NCBI GenBank assembly: GCA_900545615.1
Contig: UQZM01000001.1
Coordinates: 1 to 64,000 of the forward strand
Direction of reading: 5' to 3'
Source of the DNA: an uncultured Collinsella sp.
Lineage (GTDB): Bacteria; Actinomycetota; Coriobacteriia; Coriobacteriales; Coriobacteriaceae
Length of the DNA stretch: 64,000 nt
Of the stretch, positions 48,531-59,211 are shown piece after piece. How positions within the stretch are numbered: position 1 is the stretch's first letter; every line of letters starts with the position of its first letter. A program made the position numbers and the translations under genes. Below the pieces are notes generated by a model. That model did no database searches and had not been told where the DNA came from. It was given only the letters and a program-made list of their open reading frames with translations.

Positions 48531-50015
48531 ATGAACACTATCCAGATCAATCCGGCCGACAACGTCATCGTTGCGCTGTCGCCGCTCGCCAAGGGTGCTG
48601 CCGTCGAGGTTCCCGGCGTGGGCGAGGTCGTTGCCGCGGAGGATATCCCGCAGGGTCACAAGATGGCCGTGCGCGCCATTGCAGCCGGTGAGGATGTCAT
48701 CAAGTACGGTCTTCCCATCGGCCACGTGACGAAGGACATTCAGCCCGGCCAGTGGCTGCACACGCACAACGTGAAGACCAACCTCTCGGGTGAGATCGAG
48801 TACGCCTACAATCCGACACATCCGGTCGTTGAGCCGGTCGAGGCCGAGACCTTTATGGGCTTCCGCCGTGCCGACGGTCGTGCCGCCACGCGCAATGAGC
48901 TTTGGATCATTCCCACCGTCGGTTGCGTCAACGAAGTCGCTCGTGCCATGTGCGAGCAGACTCAGGACCTGGTCGAGGGCTCGTTGGAGGGCGTCTATTA
49001 CTTCCCGCATCCGTTCGGTTGCTCACAGACCGGCGCCGACCATGCCCAGACCCGTCGTCTGTTGGTGGCGCTGTCGCGTCACGCAAACGCCGCGGGCGTG
49101 CTGTTCTTGTCGCTCGGTTGCGAGAACTGCACGCATCAGCAGGTGCTCGACGAGCTCGGTGACTTCGATCACGAGCGCGTTCGTTTTCTCACCTGCCAGG
49201 ATGTAGCCGACGAGCAGATCGAGGGCCACAAGATTCTGTCCGAGCTGGCTGACCTGGCCAAGCAGGCCAAGCGTGAGCCCATTCCGGCCTCAGAGCTGGT
49301 TATTGGTCTTAAGTGCGGCGGCTCTGACGGTCTTTCGGGCATTACCGCCAACCCCACGATCGGTCGCGTGAGCGATATGGTCGTCGCCCGTGGCGGCACG
49401 TCGGTGCTCACCGAAGTGCCCGAGATGTTTGGCGCGGAGAGCATCCTGCTCGATCGCTGCGAGAACGAGCAGGTCTTTAACGCTGCCTCTGACATGCTTA
49501 ACGGTTTTAAGGATTACTTTATTAGCCATGGTGAGGTGGTCTACGAGAACCCGAGTCCCGGTAACAAGGACGGTGGCATCACCACGCTCGAGGACAAGAG
49601 TTGCGGCTGCGTGCAAAAGGGCGGCTCCGCACCCATCGTCGACGTGCTGCCGTATGCCGGTCAGGTCACCAAGCATGGCCTGAACATGCTGTGCGGCCCG
49701 GGCAACGACATGGTATCCACCACGGCGTTGACGGCTGCTGGCTGTCACGTGATTCTGTTCTCGACTGGACGCGGCACGCCGTTTGGTGCACCGGCGCCCA
49801 CCCTCAAGGTGTTCACCAATCAGCGTCTGTGCGACCACAAGGCCAACTGGATGGACTTTAACGCCGGCGTGATTGCCACAGGCGAACGCACACTCGACGA
49901 GGCTGCCCGCGACCTGTATCAGCTGGTACTGGATACAGCGAGCGGTAAGCTAACGAGTGCCGAGCGCCGCGGTTGCCACGAGATCAGTATCTGGAAAGAC
50001 GGCGTCTGCCTGTAG
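48531..50015 (+). CDS. uxaA: Altronate dehydratase
   Basis: 494 aa. It dehydrates D-altronate to 2-keto-3-deoxy-D-gluconate. The N-terminal SAF-like domain (MNTIQINPADNVIVALSPLA, with HKMAVRAIAAGEDVIKYG) is followed by the large UxaA/GarD domain with VGCVNEVAR, FPHPFGCSQTGADHAQTRR, LGCENCT, LKCGGSDGLSGITANP and SCGCVQKGG. Several conserved cysteines may hold iron. It is the last gene of the operon; KDG kinase and aldolase are not in the window. Confidence 0.95.
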   Translation: MNTIQINPADNVIVALSPLAKGAAVEVPGVGEVVAAEDIPQGHKMAVRAIAAGEDVIKYGLPIGHVTKDIQPGQWLHTHNVKTNLSGEIEYAYNPTHPVVEPVEAETFMGFRRADGRAATRNELWIIPTVGCVNEVARAMCEQTQDLVEGSLEGVYYFPHPFGCSQTGADHAQTRRLLVALSRHANAAGVLFLSLGCENCTHQQVLDELGDFDHERVRFLTCQDVADEQIEGHKILSELADLAKQAKREPIPASELVIGLKCGGSDGLSGITANPTIGRVSDMVVARGGTSVLTEVPEMFGAESILLDRCENEQVFNAASDMLNGFKDYFISHGEVVYENPSPGNKDGGITTLEDKSCGCVQKGGSAPIVDVLPYAGQVTKHGLNMLCGPGNDMVSTTALTAAGCHVILFSTGRGTPFGAPAPTLKVFTNQRLCDHKANWMDFNAGVIATGERTLDEAARDLYQLVLDTASGKLTSAERRGCHEISIWKDGVCL

Positions 50016-50017
50016 AG

Positions 50018-50050
50018 AGATTCGCCATTCGTAGGGGTGGCGAATCTTTT
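50018..50050 (+). terminator. Terminator of the uxa operon
   Basis: AGATTCGCCA pairs with TGGCGAATCT and is followed by TTT. Confidence 0.8.
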
Positions 50051-50222
50051 GATCTCGATGACGGGGCTGCACAGTGGCTCCGTGCGAGGGAAGGGTTGCT
50101 ACTGCGCGTTTGTGAGATGCCTTTCGGTGCCCTTTTCCGCACTGTTGACGTATCTATGGTTATAAATTCGGGCAAATTGGTTTAAGAAGCCGATTTCGTC
50201 CAGGTCGATAGAGGGGAATTGC

Positions 50223-51440
50223 GTGGCTATCCACATCGTTGAGGAAGCAAATCGCTGTCTGGGCTGCAAAAAGGCGTTCTGTCAAATAAAGGGCTGTCCG
50301 GTGCAGACGCCCATTCCGCAGGTTATCGACCTCTTTAAGCAGCGCCGTCTGCAAGAGGCGGGCGAGCTGCTGTTCCAGAATAACCCGATGAGTGCGGTCT
50401 GCTCCATGGTGTGCAACCATTCGGGCCAGTGCGAGGGCGCGTGCATCCAGGGCCGAAAGGGCGCGCCCGTGCATTTTTCGAGCATCGAGAACTATATCTC
50501 TACGGCGTATTTGGACCGCAAAGAGTGGAAACCCGTGCCGTCGTGCGGCAAACAGGTCGCCGTGGTCGGCTCCGGCCCTGCCGGCATGACCGTGGCCATT
50601 AAGATGGCGCAGCTGGGTTGCGCCGTCACTGTTTTTGAGCAGCGGCCCGAGATCGGCGGCGTGCTGGAGTACGGTATCCCCGAGTTCCGTCTGCCGCGCT
50701 CGCTCGTGCAAAAGTACCGCCACGTGATGTGCTCGCTCGGCGTGCGCGTTCGCCCCTCGACCACCATCGGCGGTGCGCTCCACATCGACGACTTGCTGCG
50801 CGACGGCTACGATGCGGTCTTTGTTGGTACCGGCACCTGGCGAGCTCGAAAGCTGGGTATTCCCGGCGAGTCGCGCGGCAATGTGCTGTTTGGTATCGAC
50901 TATCTGGTCGATCCCACGAGCGTGGCAATCGGGCAGAACGTGGCGGTTATCGGCGCCGGCAATGTGGCCATGGATGTTGCCCGCACGGCCCTGCGCTCGG
51001 GTGCTCGCAAGGTTACCGTGTACGCCCGATCGCGCCATATCTCTGCCATCGATGACGAGGTGGAGCTGACCGAGCTTGACGGTGCCGAGATTGTGTGCGG
51101 CAAGGCGATCTGCGCCATCGACGACAACGGTCCGGTGTTCGAGACGGCTATCTTTGACGAGGACAACAACGTGGTGGGCTACGAGGAAGAACTCGATCAC
51201 GTGTCCGCCGACACGGTTGTGATTGCGGCGTCTCAAGTGCCCAAGGACAAGCTCGTGCTTACAACGGGCGGTCTGGAGACCGACCATCGCGGCCTGCTTT
51301 CGGTCGACGAGTATGGCATGACTACCGTGCCTGGCGTCTTTGCCGCCGGCGACGTGGTCAACGGCCCGCTCACCGTGGTTCATGCCGTAGCTGGTGCCAA
51401 ACTCGCCGTCGAAGGTATGATTGCCTACCTGGGCCTCTAA
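50223..51440 (+). CDS. GltD-like FAD/NAD(P)-dependent oxidoreductase
   Basis: 405 aa resembling the small subunit of glutamate synthase and NfnB/SudA-type proteins. The N-terminal iron-sulfur domain has CLGCKKAFCQIKGCPVQTPI and CSMVCNHSGQCEGACI. The FAD Rossmann motif is VAVVGSGPAGMTVA and the NAD(P) motif VAVIGAGNVAMDVAR. The end, VPGVFAAGDVVNGPLTVVHA, is the second FAD motif. The start is GTG 50223 behind GAGGGG. No glutamate synthase large subunit or ferredoxin-NADP partner subunit is next to it, so its electron partner is unknown. Confidence 0.88.
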   Translation: MAIHIVEEANRCLGCKKAFCQIKGCPVQTPIPQVIDLFKQRRLQEAGELLFQNNPMSAVCSMVCNHSGQCEGACIQGRKGAPVHFSSIENYISTAYLDRKEWKPVPSCGKQVAVVGSGPAGMTVAIKMAQLGCAVTVFEQRPEIGGVLEYGIPEFRLPRSLVQKYRHVMCSLGVRVRPSTTIGGALHIDDLLRDGYDAVFVGTGTWRARKLGIPGESRGNVLFGIDYLVDPTSVAIGQNVAVIGAGNVAMDVARTALRSGARKVTVYARSRHISAIDDEVELTELDGAEIVCGKAICAIDDNGPVFETAIFDEDNNVVGYEEELDHVSADTVVIAASQVPKDKLVLTTGGLETDHRGLLSVDEYGMTTVPGVFAAGDVVNGPLTVVHAVAGAKLAVEGMIAYLGL

Positions 51441-51456
51441 CTCCATCCCGCCCATC

Positions 51457-51527
51457 AGTTGCGGTGAAATACGGACTGTTTTGGCTGTCAAAGGCCTCAT
51501 CTACTCCGTATTCCACCGCAACTTTTT
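51457..51527. repeat. Long palindrome, AGTTGCGGTGRAATACGGA family (copy 1)
   Basis: AGTTGCGGTGAAATACGGA (51457-51475) pairs with TCCGTATTCCACCGCAACT (51505-51523) and is followed by T5. The loop CTGTTTTGGCTGTCAAAG... is shared almost base for base with the copy at 59866-59937. It sits between convergent genes and can serve as terminator. Confidence 0.8.
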
Positions 51528-51537
51528 ATGGGGTGGG

Positions 51538-52242
51538 CTAGAGACGCTGCATGCGGTACCCGACACCCATGTGCGTCTGAATCATCTTGGGGTGAGAGGG
51601 GTCTGCCTCGATCTTCTTGCGCAGGGTGCGCATGAACACGCGCAGGCTCGCCAGATCGCTGTCCCAGCTCGTGCCCCATATCTCGCGGGTGATGAAGGTG
51701 TGGGTAAGCACCTTGTCGACGTTTTTCGCTAGAAGGACGAGCAATTTGTACTCGGTTGGGGTGAGCGAGAGCTCGCGTCCGTCTTTCGTCGCGTATCCCG
51801 CGGCGTAGTCGATATGCAACGGACCGTTGTCGAACGTGCTCGCTTCTGTCGACTCGCTCGACGCCATCGAGGAGCGCCTCAAATTCGCACGTACGCGCGC
51901 GAGCAACTCATCCACAGAAAAGGGCTTGGTGAGGTAGTCGTCTGCCCCTGCGTCAAGTGCTGCAATCTTGTCGGAATCTTCGGTGCGCGCCGAAATGACG
52001 ATAATGGGGACTGCCGACCAGCTTCGGATCTTCGTGATGACCTCGATACCGTCAATGTCGGGAAGGCCGAGGTCGAGCATGATGAGGCTGGGGCCGTGCG
52101 ACACCGCATCCATGATGGCGGCCTGGCCGTTGCAAACCTTGCTCACGACATAGCCGTGGAGGTCAAGCGCGGTCGAAACGAGGTTTTGAACGGTCGGGTC
52201 ATCTTCGACCAGGAGGATGCGTGGCTTAGCGGCATTATTCAT
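51538..52242 (-). CDS. kdpE: Potassium-response regulator KdpE
   Basis: 234 aa OmpR-family regulator. The receiver has the VEDD start and the phospho-acceptor Asp near residue 56 in LIMLDLGLPD; VISARTEDSDKIAALDAGAD and LTKPFS follow. The C-terminal domain has LTPTEYKLLVLLAKN and HMGVGYRM. It should activate kdpFABC at low potassium or osmotic stress. The ATG overlaps the end of kdpD by 8 bases, so the two are translationally coupled. A longer frame to 52491 is a shadow inside kdpD. Confidence 0.95.
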   Translation of the reverse strand: MNNAAKPRILLVEDDPTVQNLVSTALDLHGYVVSKVCNGQAAIMDAVSHGPSLIMLDLGLPDIDGIEVITKIRSWSAVPIIVISARTEDSDKIAALDAGADDYLTKPFSVDELLARVRANLRRSSMASSESTEASTFDNGPLHIDYAAGYATKDGRELSLTPTEYKLLVLLAKNVDKVLTHTFITREIWGTSWDSDLASLRVFMRTLRKKIEADPSHPKMIQTHMGVGYRMQRL

Positions 52243-54970
52243 GAATCTCGATCTCCTCGGCGGGCAGGGTAAAACGGAAGACGGCCCCACGGGGGTGGTT
52301 GTCGCGAACTTCGATGACACCGCCATGCGCCTCCACGATGGAACGGCAGAGTGACAGCCCAAGGCCGATGCTTCGACGCGAATCCACGGGCCGCGTATTG
52401 CTTGAGGTGAAGAAGCGCTCAAAGATATGAGGCTTGTCGCAGTCTGCCACACCCGGCCCATCGTCTGCGACGTCCACCACGACGAACGCACCCTCGCGAC
52501 GTGCGCTGATGGTGACAGTCGAGTCCTCGGGCGTGTATTTGAAAGCGTTCATGATGAGATTCGTAAGCACCTGCATGATGAGATGGACGTCGATGCGTAC
52601 CAGCAGGATGTCGTCAGTGTGGTCGATGGTGACGGTACGTCCATGCGATGCTTGGGCGACATGGCTGAGGGCGGCCTCGATGACCTCGTCGATGAGCTCG
52701 GATGTTAAGTTGAGGCGAATGGTGCCGTCCTTGACGCGTGTGATGGCGAGGAGGTTCTCCACGGTATCGATAAGCCAGAGGGAGTCGTCGTAGATGGCAT
52801 CGGCAAGATCGCAGCGTTGTTCGAGGCTGAGCTTCTCGTCACTCTTCCGAAGGATTGCCGCAGATCCGGATATAGCCGTGAGGGGTGTCCTCAAATCGTG
52901 GCCGATGGAGCGCAAAAGGTTGGCGCGCAGCTGCTCGTTTTTCGCCAAGACCGCAGCCTCTTCGCGCTCTTGCGCCGCCCGATCGCTTTCGAGCGCCAAG
53001 GCGCATTCACCTACGATAGATAGGACGATCGAATGCTCGAAGGCTTCGATCTCGCGCCCCTCCAGGGCGATACCGATGACACCGAATACCTTGTCGCCGG
53101 TGCGAACCGCGAGGTAGAGACAGCGCGCCTCAGGCAGGGTCCGCGTGCTTGCGCCCGCGCGCTTGTTGTTGGTGTAGGTCCAGGTTGCAACGGCGCGCTC
53201 GTAGTCGGTGAGCAGCGACGCGGATCGGTTTTCGGTGCCAGCGGACTCATAGAGCGCCTTGCCGAGCGTGCCGTGTTCGGCGGGGTAGAAGACCACGTCG
53301 AGTTTTAGCAGTTTGACGAGTTGGTTCATGGCGACGCGGGCGCACTCCTCCGCGCTATGGGCTTGCTGCAAGAGCTGGTTCGTTTCGAGGAGTACGCGCG
53401 TTTTGAATGCGTTCTCGGCGGATGTACGGGCGTTGTCGGCGATGCGCGCAGTTAACTCGCCGGCGACCATAGCGGTAGCGAACATGATGCCGAACGTGAC
53501 CAGATAGCTTCGGTCGTAGCTGGCGAGCGAAAACAGAGGTGTGACGAAGCAGAAGTTGTAAAGCACTACAGAGAGCACGCTCGATACGATCGTGCAGATA
53601 CGCCCCGTCGTGGTGACGGCGGTCAGCAGGGCCGTGAGGATATAGAGGGATATGATGCTGGAATCGGCAAATCCCAGATGGCGGAAAGCCGTGCCGATCG
53701 CCGTGGCGGCAAGAGAGAGGGCCAGCGTGCGAAGCACGTTTCGGCTGCTGGGCGGCTGCGGGGCGAGCGCATGGCGGCGTCCTTTGGGTCGGGAGGGCGG
53801 AGTCGACTGTTCTGGAATGATGTAAATGTCGAGGTTCGGGGCGAATGTTATGAGCTGTTCTACGAGAGATTTGCGGCCGAAGAGGGCCTGACGGACGCTG
53901 CTGCGCTCACCCGTGCGCCCCATGACGATCTTCGAAATACCCGACAGGCGCGCGAACTCGGAAATCTGAAACGCGATGTCGTCGCCATAGACGGTTTCCA
54001 TATGTGCTCCGAGCTGCTCGGCTAGGGCGATATTGGCTGCAAGCTTGGCGCGCTCATCATCGCTCATGGCTTGCGTGCGCGGGCTCTCTACGAACAGGGC
54101 GACGAGCTCGCTGCGAAACGCTTTCGCCATGCGTGCGGCGGCACGGACGATGCGGGGATTGGTCGGCGCCGGGGAGACGCAGACTAAGATACGCTCCCTG
54201 GTGTAGTAGTCACGGTTTCCCAGCACGCGTGCGGCGTCTGTGAGGTGGCCGGTGCGATCGGCGCAGCGGCGCAGCGCGATTTCTCGGAGTGCGGTGAGGT
54301 TCTCGACGGTAAAAAAATGCTGTTGCGCTCGGTCGGCTTGTGCGGGACGGTAGACGAGGCCGGCGCGAAGGCGCTCAAGTAGGTCTTCGGGCTCTATGTC
54401 GACGAGCTCGACTTGGTCGGCATCATCGAAGATACGGTCGGGGATTCGTTCGCTCACGACAACGCCGGTGATGGATGCAACCATGTCGTTTAGGCTCTCG
54501 ATATGCTGAACGTTCACGGTCGTATAGACGTCGATGCCCGCATGTAGAAGTTCCTCGACGTCTTGATAGCGTTTGTCGTGGCGAGACCCCGGCGCATTCG
54601 TATGGGCGAGCTCGTCGACAAGGATGAGCTGAGGGGCGCGTTCGATAGCCGCATCTAGATCGAACTCGCTGAGCGCAATGCCGTTGTGCTCGATGAGTTT
54701 ACAGAGCACGTTCTCAAGCCCTTGTGCAAGATGGGCAGTTGCCGGACGTTCGTGCGGCTCGATGTATCCCGCGACGACGTCGACACCTCGCCGCTTGGCG
54801 GCGTGGGCGGCTTGAAGCATTGCATAGGTTTTGCCTGTGCCAGCAGCGTAGCCAAAGAAAATCTTGAGGTGTCCCCGGCTGGTTCGAGCGTCATCGGCGA
54901 CCTCGTCTTTCTCAATTGCCTTGAGGATGAGGTCTGGATTGACGCGAGTGTCCGATGCGTCGCGCTGCAT
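52235..54970 (-). CDS. kdpD: Sensor kinase KdpD
   Basis: 911 aa with full domain order. The cytoplasmic KdpD domain has FFGYAAGTGKTYAML (Walker A) and VDELAHTNAPGSRHDKRYQD. A universal-stress-like domain (ERILVCVSPAPTNPRIVRAA) follows, then four close-set membrane helices at about residues 415-490, a GAF region, and the kinase core with SIGHDLRTPLTAISG (His near residue 690), N box NLIMNAFKY and GLGLSLCRSI. ATG 54970 is preceded by AGAAAGG. The USP domain is where c-di-AMP binds in some homologues. The gene is divergent from kdpFABC. Confidence 0.95.
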   Translation of the reverse strand: MQRDASDTRVNPDLILKAIEKDEVADDARTSRGHLKIFFGYAAGTGKTYAMLQAAHAAKRRGVDVVAGYIEPHERPATAHLAQGLENVLCKLIEHNGIALSEFDLDAAIERAPQLILVDELAHTNAPGSRHDKRYQDVEELLHAGIDVYTTVNVQHIESLNDMVASITGVVVSERIPDRIFDDADQVELVDIEPEDLLERLRAGLVYRPAQADRAQQHFFTVENLTALREIALRRCADRTGHLTDAARVLGNRDYYTRERILVCVSPAPTNPRIVRAAARMAKAFRSELVALFVESPRTQAMSDDERAKLAANIALAEQLGAHMETVYGDDIAFQISEFARLSGISKIVMGRTGERSSVRQALFGRKSLVEQLITFAPNLDIYIIPEQSTPPSRPKGRRHALAPQPPSSRNVLRTLALSLAATAIGTAFRHLGFADSSIISLYILTALLTAVTTTGRICTIVSSVLSVVLYNFCFVTPLFSLASYDRSYLVTFGIMFATAMVAGELTARIADNARTSAENAFKTRVLLETNQLLQQAHSAEECARVAMNQLVKLLKLDVVFYPAEHGTLGKALYESAGTENRSASLLTDYERAVATWTYTNNKRAGASTRTLPEARCLYLAVRTGDKVFGVIGIALEGREIEAFEHSIVLSIVGECALALESDRAAQEREEAAVLAKNEQLRANLLRSIGHDLRTPLTAISGSAAILRKSDEKLSLEQRCDLADAIYDDSLWLIDTVENLLAITRVKDGTIRLNLTSELIDEVIEAALSHVAQASHGRTVTIDHTDDILLVRIDVHLIMQVLTNLIMNAFKYTPEDSTVTISARREGAFVVVDVADDGPGVADCDKPHIFERFFTSSNTRPVDSRRSIGLGLSLCRSIVEAHGGVIEVRDNHPRGAVFRFTLPAEEIEIHE

Positions 54971-55103
54971 AGCGTAGCCTTTCTGAAGCGTTGTCCATGC
55001 GTGCATATGCGGCGAGGACGCCACTGTATGCTCGCGAGGTCGAGTATAGGCGCACTGCAGCCGCAATAGTGCTTTCTACCTGCATCTTTACGGCATCTTA
55101 AGG

Positions 55104-55168
55104 TCGTGAGCCCCAGCCCTCACGCCTCTTTAATCCCTAGAAGCGTTTACTGTCCCCAGACGCTTGCG
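55104..55168 (+). other. Hairpins in the kdpD-kdpF divergent region
   Basis: CGTGAG...CTCACG (about 55104-55123) and AAGCG...CGCTT (about 55140-55166) are small stem-loops upstream of kdpF. The 244-base region must hold both kdp promoters. No convincing -35/-10 pair or KdpE site was found, and no conserved c-di-AMP riboswitch core could be recognised. Confidence 0.3.
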
Positions 55169-55214
55169 AGAGCAGGCGTCCGAGACATCGGGCCGCGCGT
55201 GAAAGGGGCGGTAA

Positions 55215-55301
55215 ATGAACATCCTCATTCCCATCATCGGAGTCGTCTGCATTGGACTCCTTATCTATTACATCTACATTCTGATGAGGAGTGATTCGTA
55301 A
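55215..55301 (+). CDS. kdpF: KdpF, small subunit of the K+-transporting ATPase
   Basis: 28 aa: a single hydrophobic helix MNILIPIIGVVCIGLLIYYI followed by YILMRSDS. Size, hydrophobicity and position 3 bases ahead of kdpA identify it as KdpF, which stabilises the KdpABC complex. GAAAGGGG precedes the ATG. Confidence 0.9.
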   Translation: MNILIPIIGVVCIGLLIYYIYILMRSDS

Positions 55302-55304
55302 ACT

Positions 55305-57128
55305 ATGGACGCTGCGATTCAGTACATCGTGTACTTTGCCGTGCTCGTCGTCCTGGCCGTTCCGCTCGGTCGGTTCATGGCCCATATCATGGATGGTGAG
55401 CATACGTTCCTGTCGCCTGTGATTGCTCCTGTGGAGCGCGGCGTCTATCGTCTGCTTCGCATCGACGCGGCAGAGCAGATGGGGTGTAGGCGCTATCTGG
55501 CGAGCGTGCTGGTCTTTTCGGGGATCGGCCTCGTGGCTCTTGTGGCACTCCAGGCGCTTCAGTCCTTCTTGCCAGGCAATCCCCAGCACCTGCCGGGTGT
55601 GTCATTGGACCTGTCGTTCAACACGGCTGCTTCCTTCATAACCAACACCAACTGGCAATCCTATTCCGGTGAGACCACCCTGTCCTACCTTGTGCAGTTC
55701 ATGGGCCTCACCGTGCAGAACTTCGTTTCCGCTGGCACCGGTATCGCGGTCATGTTCGCGCTGATCCGCGGCTTCCGTCAGGTCAAGGAGCAGGGTCTAG
55801 GTTCCTTCTGGGTCGACCTCACCCGCACCGTCCTGTATGTGCTCATCCCGCTGAACCTCGTGTTCGGCATCTGCCTGGCTGCCGGTGGCGTCATCTCCAA
55901 CTTCCAGCCGGCTCAGAAGGCTGAGCTCGTAGAGCCCGTCGCTGTTCAGCCTAATGCAGACGGCGGCTGGAGCGTCATCGACGGCGCCCAGATCGAGGGC
56001 GACGCGGTCAAGGTCGACGGCAAGGTTGTCGAGGGCGCGCGCGTGGTCACCGAGCAGTTCCTGCCCCAGGGTCCCGCGGCTCCCCAGGTCGCCATCAAGC
56101 AGTCCGGCACCAACGGAGGCGGCTTCTTCGGCGTGAACTCCGCCCATCCGTATGAGAACCCCAGTGCCTTCACCAACATCATCGAGATGACCAGCCTGCT
56201 GCTGATCCCGGCCGCCTGTTGCTTCACCTTCGGTATCGGCGTCAAGAACACCAAGCAGGGCAAGGCCATCTTTGCCGCCATGTTCATCCTGCTGGTGATC
56301 TTCACCGGCATCATCGCCGTCAACGAGCATGCGGGCACCCCGCAGCTGGCCGATGGCGGAGCGGTCAATATCGAGATGACCGACGGCCAGGCCGGCGGCA
56401 ACATGGAGGGCAAGGAGAGCCGCTTTGGCATCGCCTCCTCTTCCACCTGGTCCGCTTTCACGACGGCTGCTTCCAACGGCTCGGTTAACTCCATGCACGA
56501 CTCCTACACCCCGCTGGGCGGTTTTGTCCAGATGCTCCAGATTGCTCTGGGCGAGGTCGTCTTCGGCGGCGTGGGCTGCGGCCTGTACGGCATGATCGGC
56601 TTCGCCATCCTCACAGTGTTCATCGCCGGCCTCATGGTCGGACGCACGCCTGAGTTCCTGGGCAAGAAGATCGAGCCGGGCGAGATGCGCTGGGCGGTTG
56701 TCCTGTGCTTGGCAACTCCGTTTGCCATTCTGGTGTGCTCGGCCATCGCCTGCATGGTGCCCGGTCTTGCCGACCAGCTCAACAACGGTGGCGCGCACGG
56801 CTTCTCCGAGGTGCTGTATGCCTTCACCTCATGCGGCGGCAACAACGGCTCGGCGTTTGCAGGCATGAACTGCAACATTCCCTGGATCAACGTCATGCTC
56901 GGCCTCGAGACGCTGTTCGCCCGCTTCATGCCCATCATCGGTACGCTGGCTATCGCCGGCTCGCTGGCCAAGAAGGGTAAGGTCGCCGAGAGCGCCGGTA
57001 CCCTGTCTACCACCAACGGCATGTTCGTATTCCTGCTCGTGTTCATCGTTCTGCTGATCGGTGCCCTGAGCTTCTTCCCGGCCCTGGCGCTTGGCCCCGT
57101 TGCCGAGTTCTTCCAGATGATTGCGTAA
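55305..57128 (+). CDS. kdpA: KdpA, potassium-binding subunit
   Basis: 607 aa, ten membrane helices, related to SKT-type K+ channels. Selectivity-filter loops are visible: [32 protein letters not shown] and [14 protein letters not shown]. It selects K+ and passes it to KdpB. A polar insertion of about 60 residues ([20 protein letters not shown] and on) lies between helices 4 and 5, as in other KdpA. The start ATG follows GAGGAG in the kdpF coding end. Confidence 0.97.
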   Translation: MDAAIQYIVYFAVLVVLAVPLGRFMAHIMDGEHTFLSPVIAPVERGVYRLLRIDAAEQMGCRRYLASVLVFSGIGLVALVALQALQSFLPGNPQHLPGVSLDLSFNTAASFITNTNWQSYSGETTLSYLVQFMGLTVQNFVSAGTGIAVMFALIRGFRQVKEQGLGSFWVDLTRTVLYVLIPLNLVFGICLAAGGVISNFQPAQKAELVEPVAVQPNADGGWSVIDGAQIEGDAVKVDGKVVEGARVVTEQFLPQGPAAPQVAIKQSGTNGGGFFGVNSAHPYENPSAFTNIIEMTSLLLIPAACCFTFGIGVKNTKQGKAIFAAMFILLVIFTGIIAVNEHAGTPQLADGGAVNIEMTDGQAGGNMEGKESRFGIASSSTWSAFTTAASNGSVNSMHDSYTPLGGFVQMLQIALGEVVFGGVGCGLYGMIGFAILTVFIAGLMVGRTPEFLGKKIEPGEMRWAVVLCLATPFAILVCSAIACMVPGLADQLNNGGAHGFSEVLYAFTSCGGNNGSAFAGMNCNIPWINVMLGLETLFARFMPIIGTLAIAGSLAKKGKVAESAGTLSTTNGMFVFLLVFIVLLIGALSFFPALALGPVAEFFQMIA

Positions 57129-57144
57129 AGGAGGGCGCAGATTT

Positions 57145-59199
57145 ATGACTATGCAAAAAGACATGATGGGCCGCGCGGTCCGCGACTCGTTTGCCAAGCT
57201 GGATCCTCGCGTCCAGATTCAAAACCCGGTCATGTTCCTGGTGTGGCTTTCCGCCGTCATGACCTCCGTCCTGGCCGTCGCTTCCATTTTCGGTGTGCAG
57301 GACGCGGGTGTGCCCACCTACTATGTGGTCGCCATCGCGGTCATTCTGTGGCTCACCGACCTGTTCTCGAACTTCGCCGAGGCGCTTGCCGAGGGCCGCG
57401 GTAAGGCCCAGGCCGATTCCCTGCGTGCGGCCAAGAAGGATGTCGAGGCCCATCGCATCGAGTCCGTTGAGGACAAGGAGCACTTCACCGTCGTTCCCGG
57501 CACCGAGCTCACGCGCGGCGACCTGGTGATCGTACGCGCCGGCGAGCAGATTCCCGGCGACGGCGACGTCATCGAGGGTGCTGCTTCCGTTGACGAGTCC
57601 GCCATCACCGGCGAGTCCGCCCCCGTAGTCCGCGAGGCCGGCGGCGACCGCTCTGCCGTTACCGGCGGTACCACGGTGCTGTCCGACTGGATCATCGTCA
57701 AGATTTCCAGTGAGCCCGGCCAGAGCTTCCTGGACAAGATGATCGCGATGGTCGAGGGTGCCGCGCGCAAGAAGACCCCTAATGAGATCGCTCTGGAGAT
57801 CTTCCTGGTGGCCCTCTCCATCGTCTTTATCCTGGTCACGCTGGCCCTGTATTGTTACTCCTGCTTCTCGGTCGGTCTTAACGACATGGTCAACCCCACG
57901 GCCGTGACCACGCTCGTGGCGCTGCTCGTGTGCCTGGCTCCCACTACCATCGGCGCCCTTCTGTCCGCCATCGGCATCGCCGGCATGAGCCGTCTGAACG
58001 AGGCCAACGTGCTGGCCATGTCCGGCCGCGCCATCGAGGCCGCCGGCGACGTCGACATCCTCATGCTCGACAAGACCGGCACCATCACCCTGGGTAACCG
58101 CCAAGCCGCCGAGTTCATCCCGGTCGACGGCATCGATCCCGCGGAGCTGGCCGATGCCGCCCAGCTTTCCTCGCTGGCCGACGAGACCCCCGAAGGCCGT
58201 TCCATCGTCGTGCTCGCCAAGGAGCAGTTCGGTCTGCGCGGCCGCACACTCGAGGATAAGGGTATGGAGTTCATCCCCTTCACCGCGGCGACCCGCATGT
58301 CCGGTGTGAACTACGAGGGCAATGAGATCCGCAAGGGCGCTGCCGATTCCGTGCGCACCTATGTGGAGGCAGCCGGCGGCGTGTTCTCCCAGGAGTGCGA
58401 CGAGGCCGTCGAGCGCATCGCCAAGGCCGGCGGCACCCCGCTGGTCGTGACCAAGAACTGCCGCGTGCTGGGCGTTGTGTACCTCAAGGACATCATCAAG
58501 TCCGGCGTTAAGGAGAAGTTCGCCGACCTGCGCAAGATGGGCATCAAGACCATCATGGTGACGGGCGACAACCCGCTCACCGCCGCGGCAATCGCCGCCG
58601 AGGCCGGCGTTGACGACTTCCTGGCCGAGGCCACCCCTGAAGGCAAGCTCGAGAAGATCCGCGAGTTCCAGCGTGAGGGGCACCTGGTCGCCATGACCGG
58701 CGACGGCACCAACGACGCGCCCGCTCTGGCCCAGGCCGACGTCGCCGTGGCCATGAACACGGGCACCCAGGCTGCCAAGGAGGCCGGCAACATGGTCGAC
58801 CTCGACTCCAGCCCCACCAAGCTCATCGAGGTCGTGCGTATCGGCAAGCAGCTGCTCATGACCCGCGGTTCGCTCACGACCTTCTCGGTGGCCAACGACA
58901 TGGCGAAGTACTTCGCTATCATCCCGGCCCTGTTCTCGCCGATCTACCCCGGGTTGGACGCCCTCAACATCCTCGGTCTGGCAAGCCCGCTGTCCGCGGT
59001 TCTTTCGGCCATCATCTATAACGCGCTCGTTATCGTCGCGCTGATCCCGGCCGCGCTGAAGGGCGTTAAGTACCGCGAGGTCCCGTCCGGACAGCTGCTG
59101 ACCCACAACCTGCTCGTGTGGGGTCTGGGCGGCATCGTTGCCCCGTTCGTATTCATCAAGCTCATCGACATGCTGCTCGCGTTCTGCGGCATTATGTAA
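57145..59199 (+). CDS. kdpB: KdpB, P-type ATPase subunit
   Basis: 684 aa. Phosphorylation motif [10 protein letters not shown], actuator TGESAPV, nucleotide-binding KGAADSV and hinge [20 protein letters not shown] are all intact. TSLQ-type N-terminal residues seen in E. coli are replaced by [19 protein letters not shown], normal for the family. ATG 57145 lies behind AAAGGAGGG; a TTG frame start at 57121 overlaps kdpA and is rejected. It hydrolyses ATP to drive K+ import through KdpA. Confidence 0.97.
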   Translation: MTMQKDMMGRAVRDSFAKLDPRVQIQNPVMFLVWLSAVMTSVLAVASIFGVQDAGVPTYYVVAIAVILWLTDLFSNFAEALAEGRGKAQADSLRAAKKDVEAHRIESVEDKEHFTVVPGTELTRGDLVIVRAGEQIPGDGDVIEGAASVDESAITGESAPVVREAGGDRSAVTGGTTVLSDWIIVKISSEPGQSFLDKMIAMVEGAARKKTPNEIALEIFLVALSIVFILVTLALYCYSCFSVGLNDMVNPTAVTTLVALLVCLAPTTIGALLSAIGIAGMSRLNEANVLAMSGRAIEAAGDVDILMLDKTGTITLGNRQAAEFIPVDGIDPAELADAAQLSSLADETPEGRSIVVLAKEQFGLRGRTLEDKGMEFIPFTAATRMSGVNYEGNEIRKGAADSVRTYVEAAGGVFSQECDEAVERIAKAGGTPLVVTKNCRVLGVVYLKDIIKSGVKEKFADLRKMGIKTIMVTGDNPLTAAAIAAEAGVDDFLAEATPEGKLEKIREFQREGHLVAMTGDGTNDAPALAQADVAVAMNTGTQAAKEAGNMVDLDSSPTKLIEVVRIGKQLLMTRGSLTTFSVANDMAKYFAIIPALFSPIYPGLDALNILGLASPLSAVLSAIIYNALVIVALIPAALKGVKYREVPSGQLLTHNLLVWGLGGIVAPFVFIKLIDMLLAFCGIM

Positions 59200-59211
59200 G
59201 TGGAGGTTTGT

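Noticed and set aside
55071..55214. c-di-AMP riboswitch ahead of kdpF
   Set aside because: Such riboswitches are known before kdp genes in some bacteria, but the conserved core could not be matched; only small hairpins are visible.
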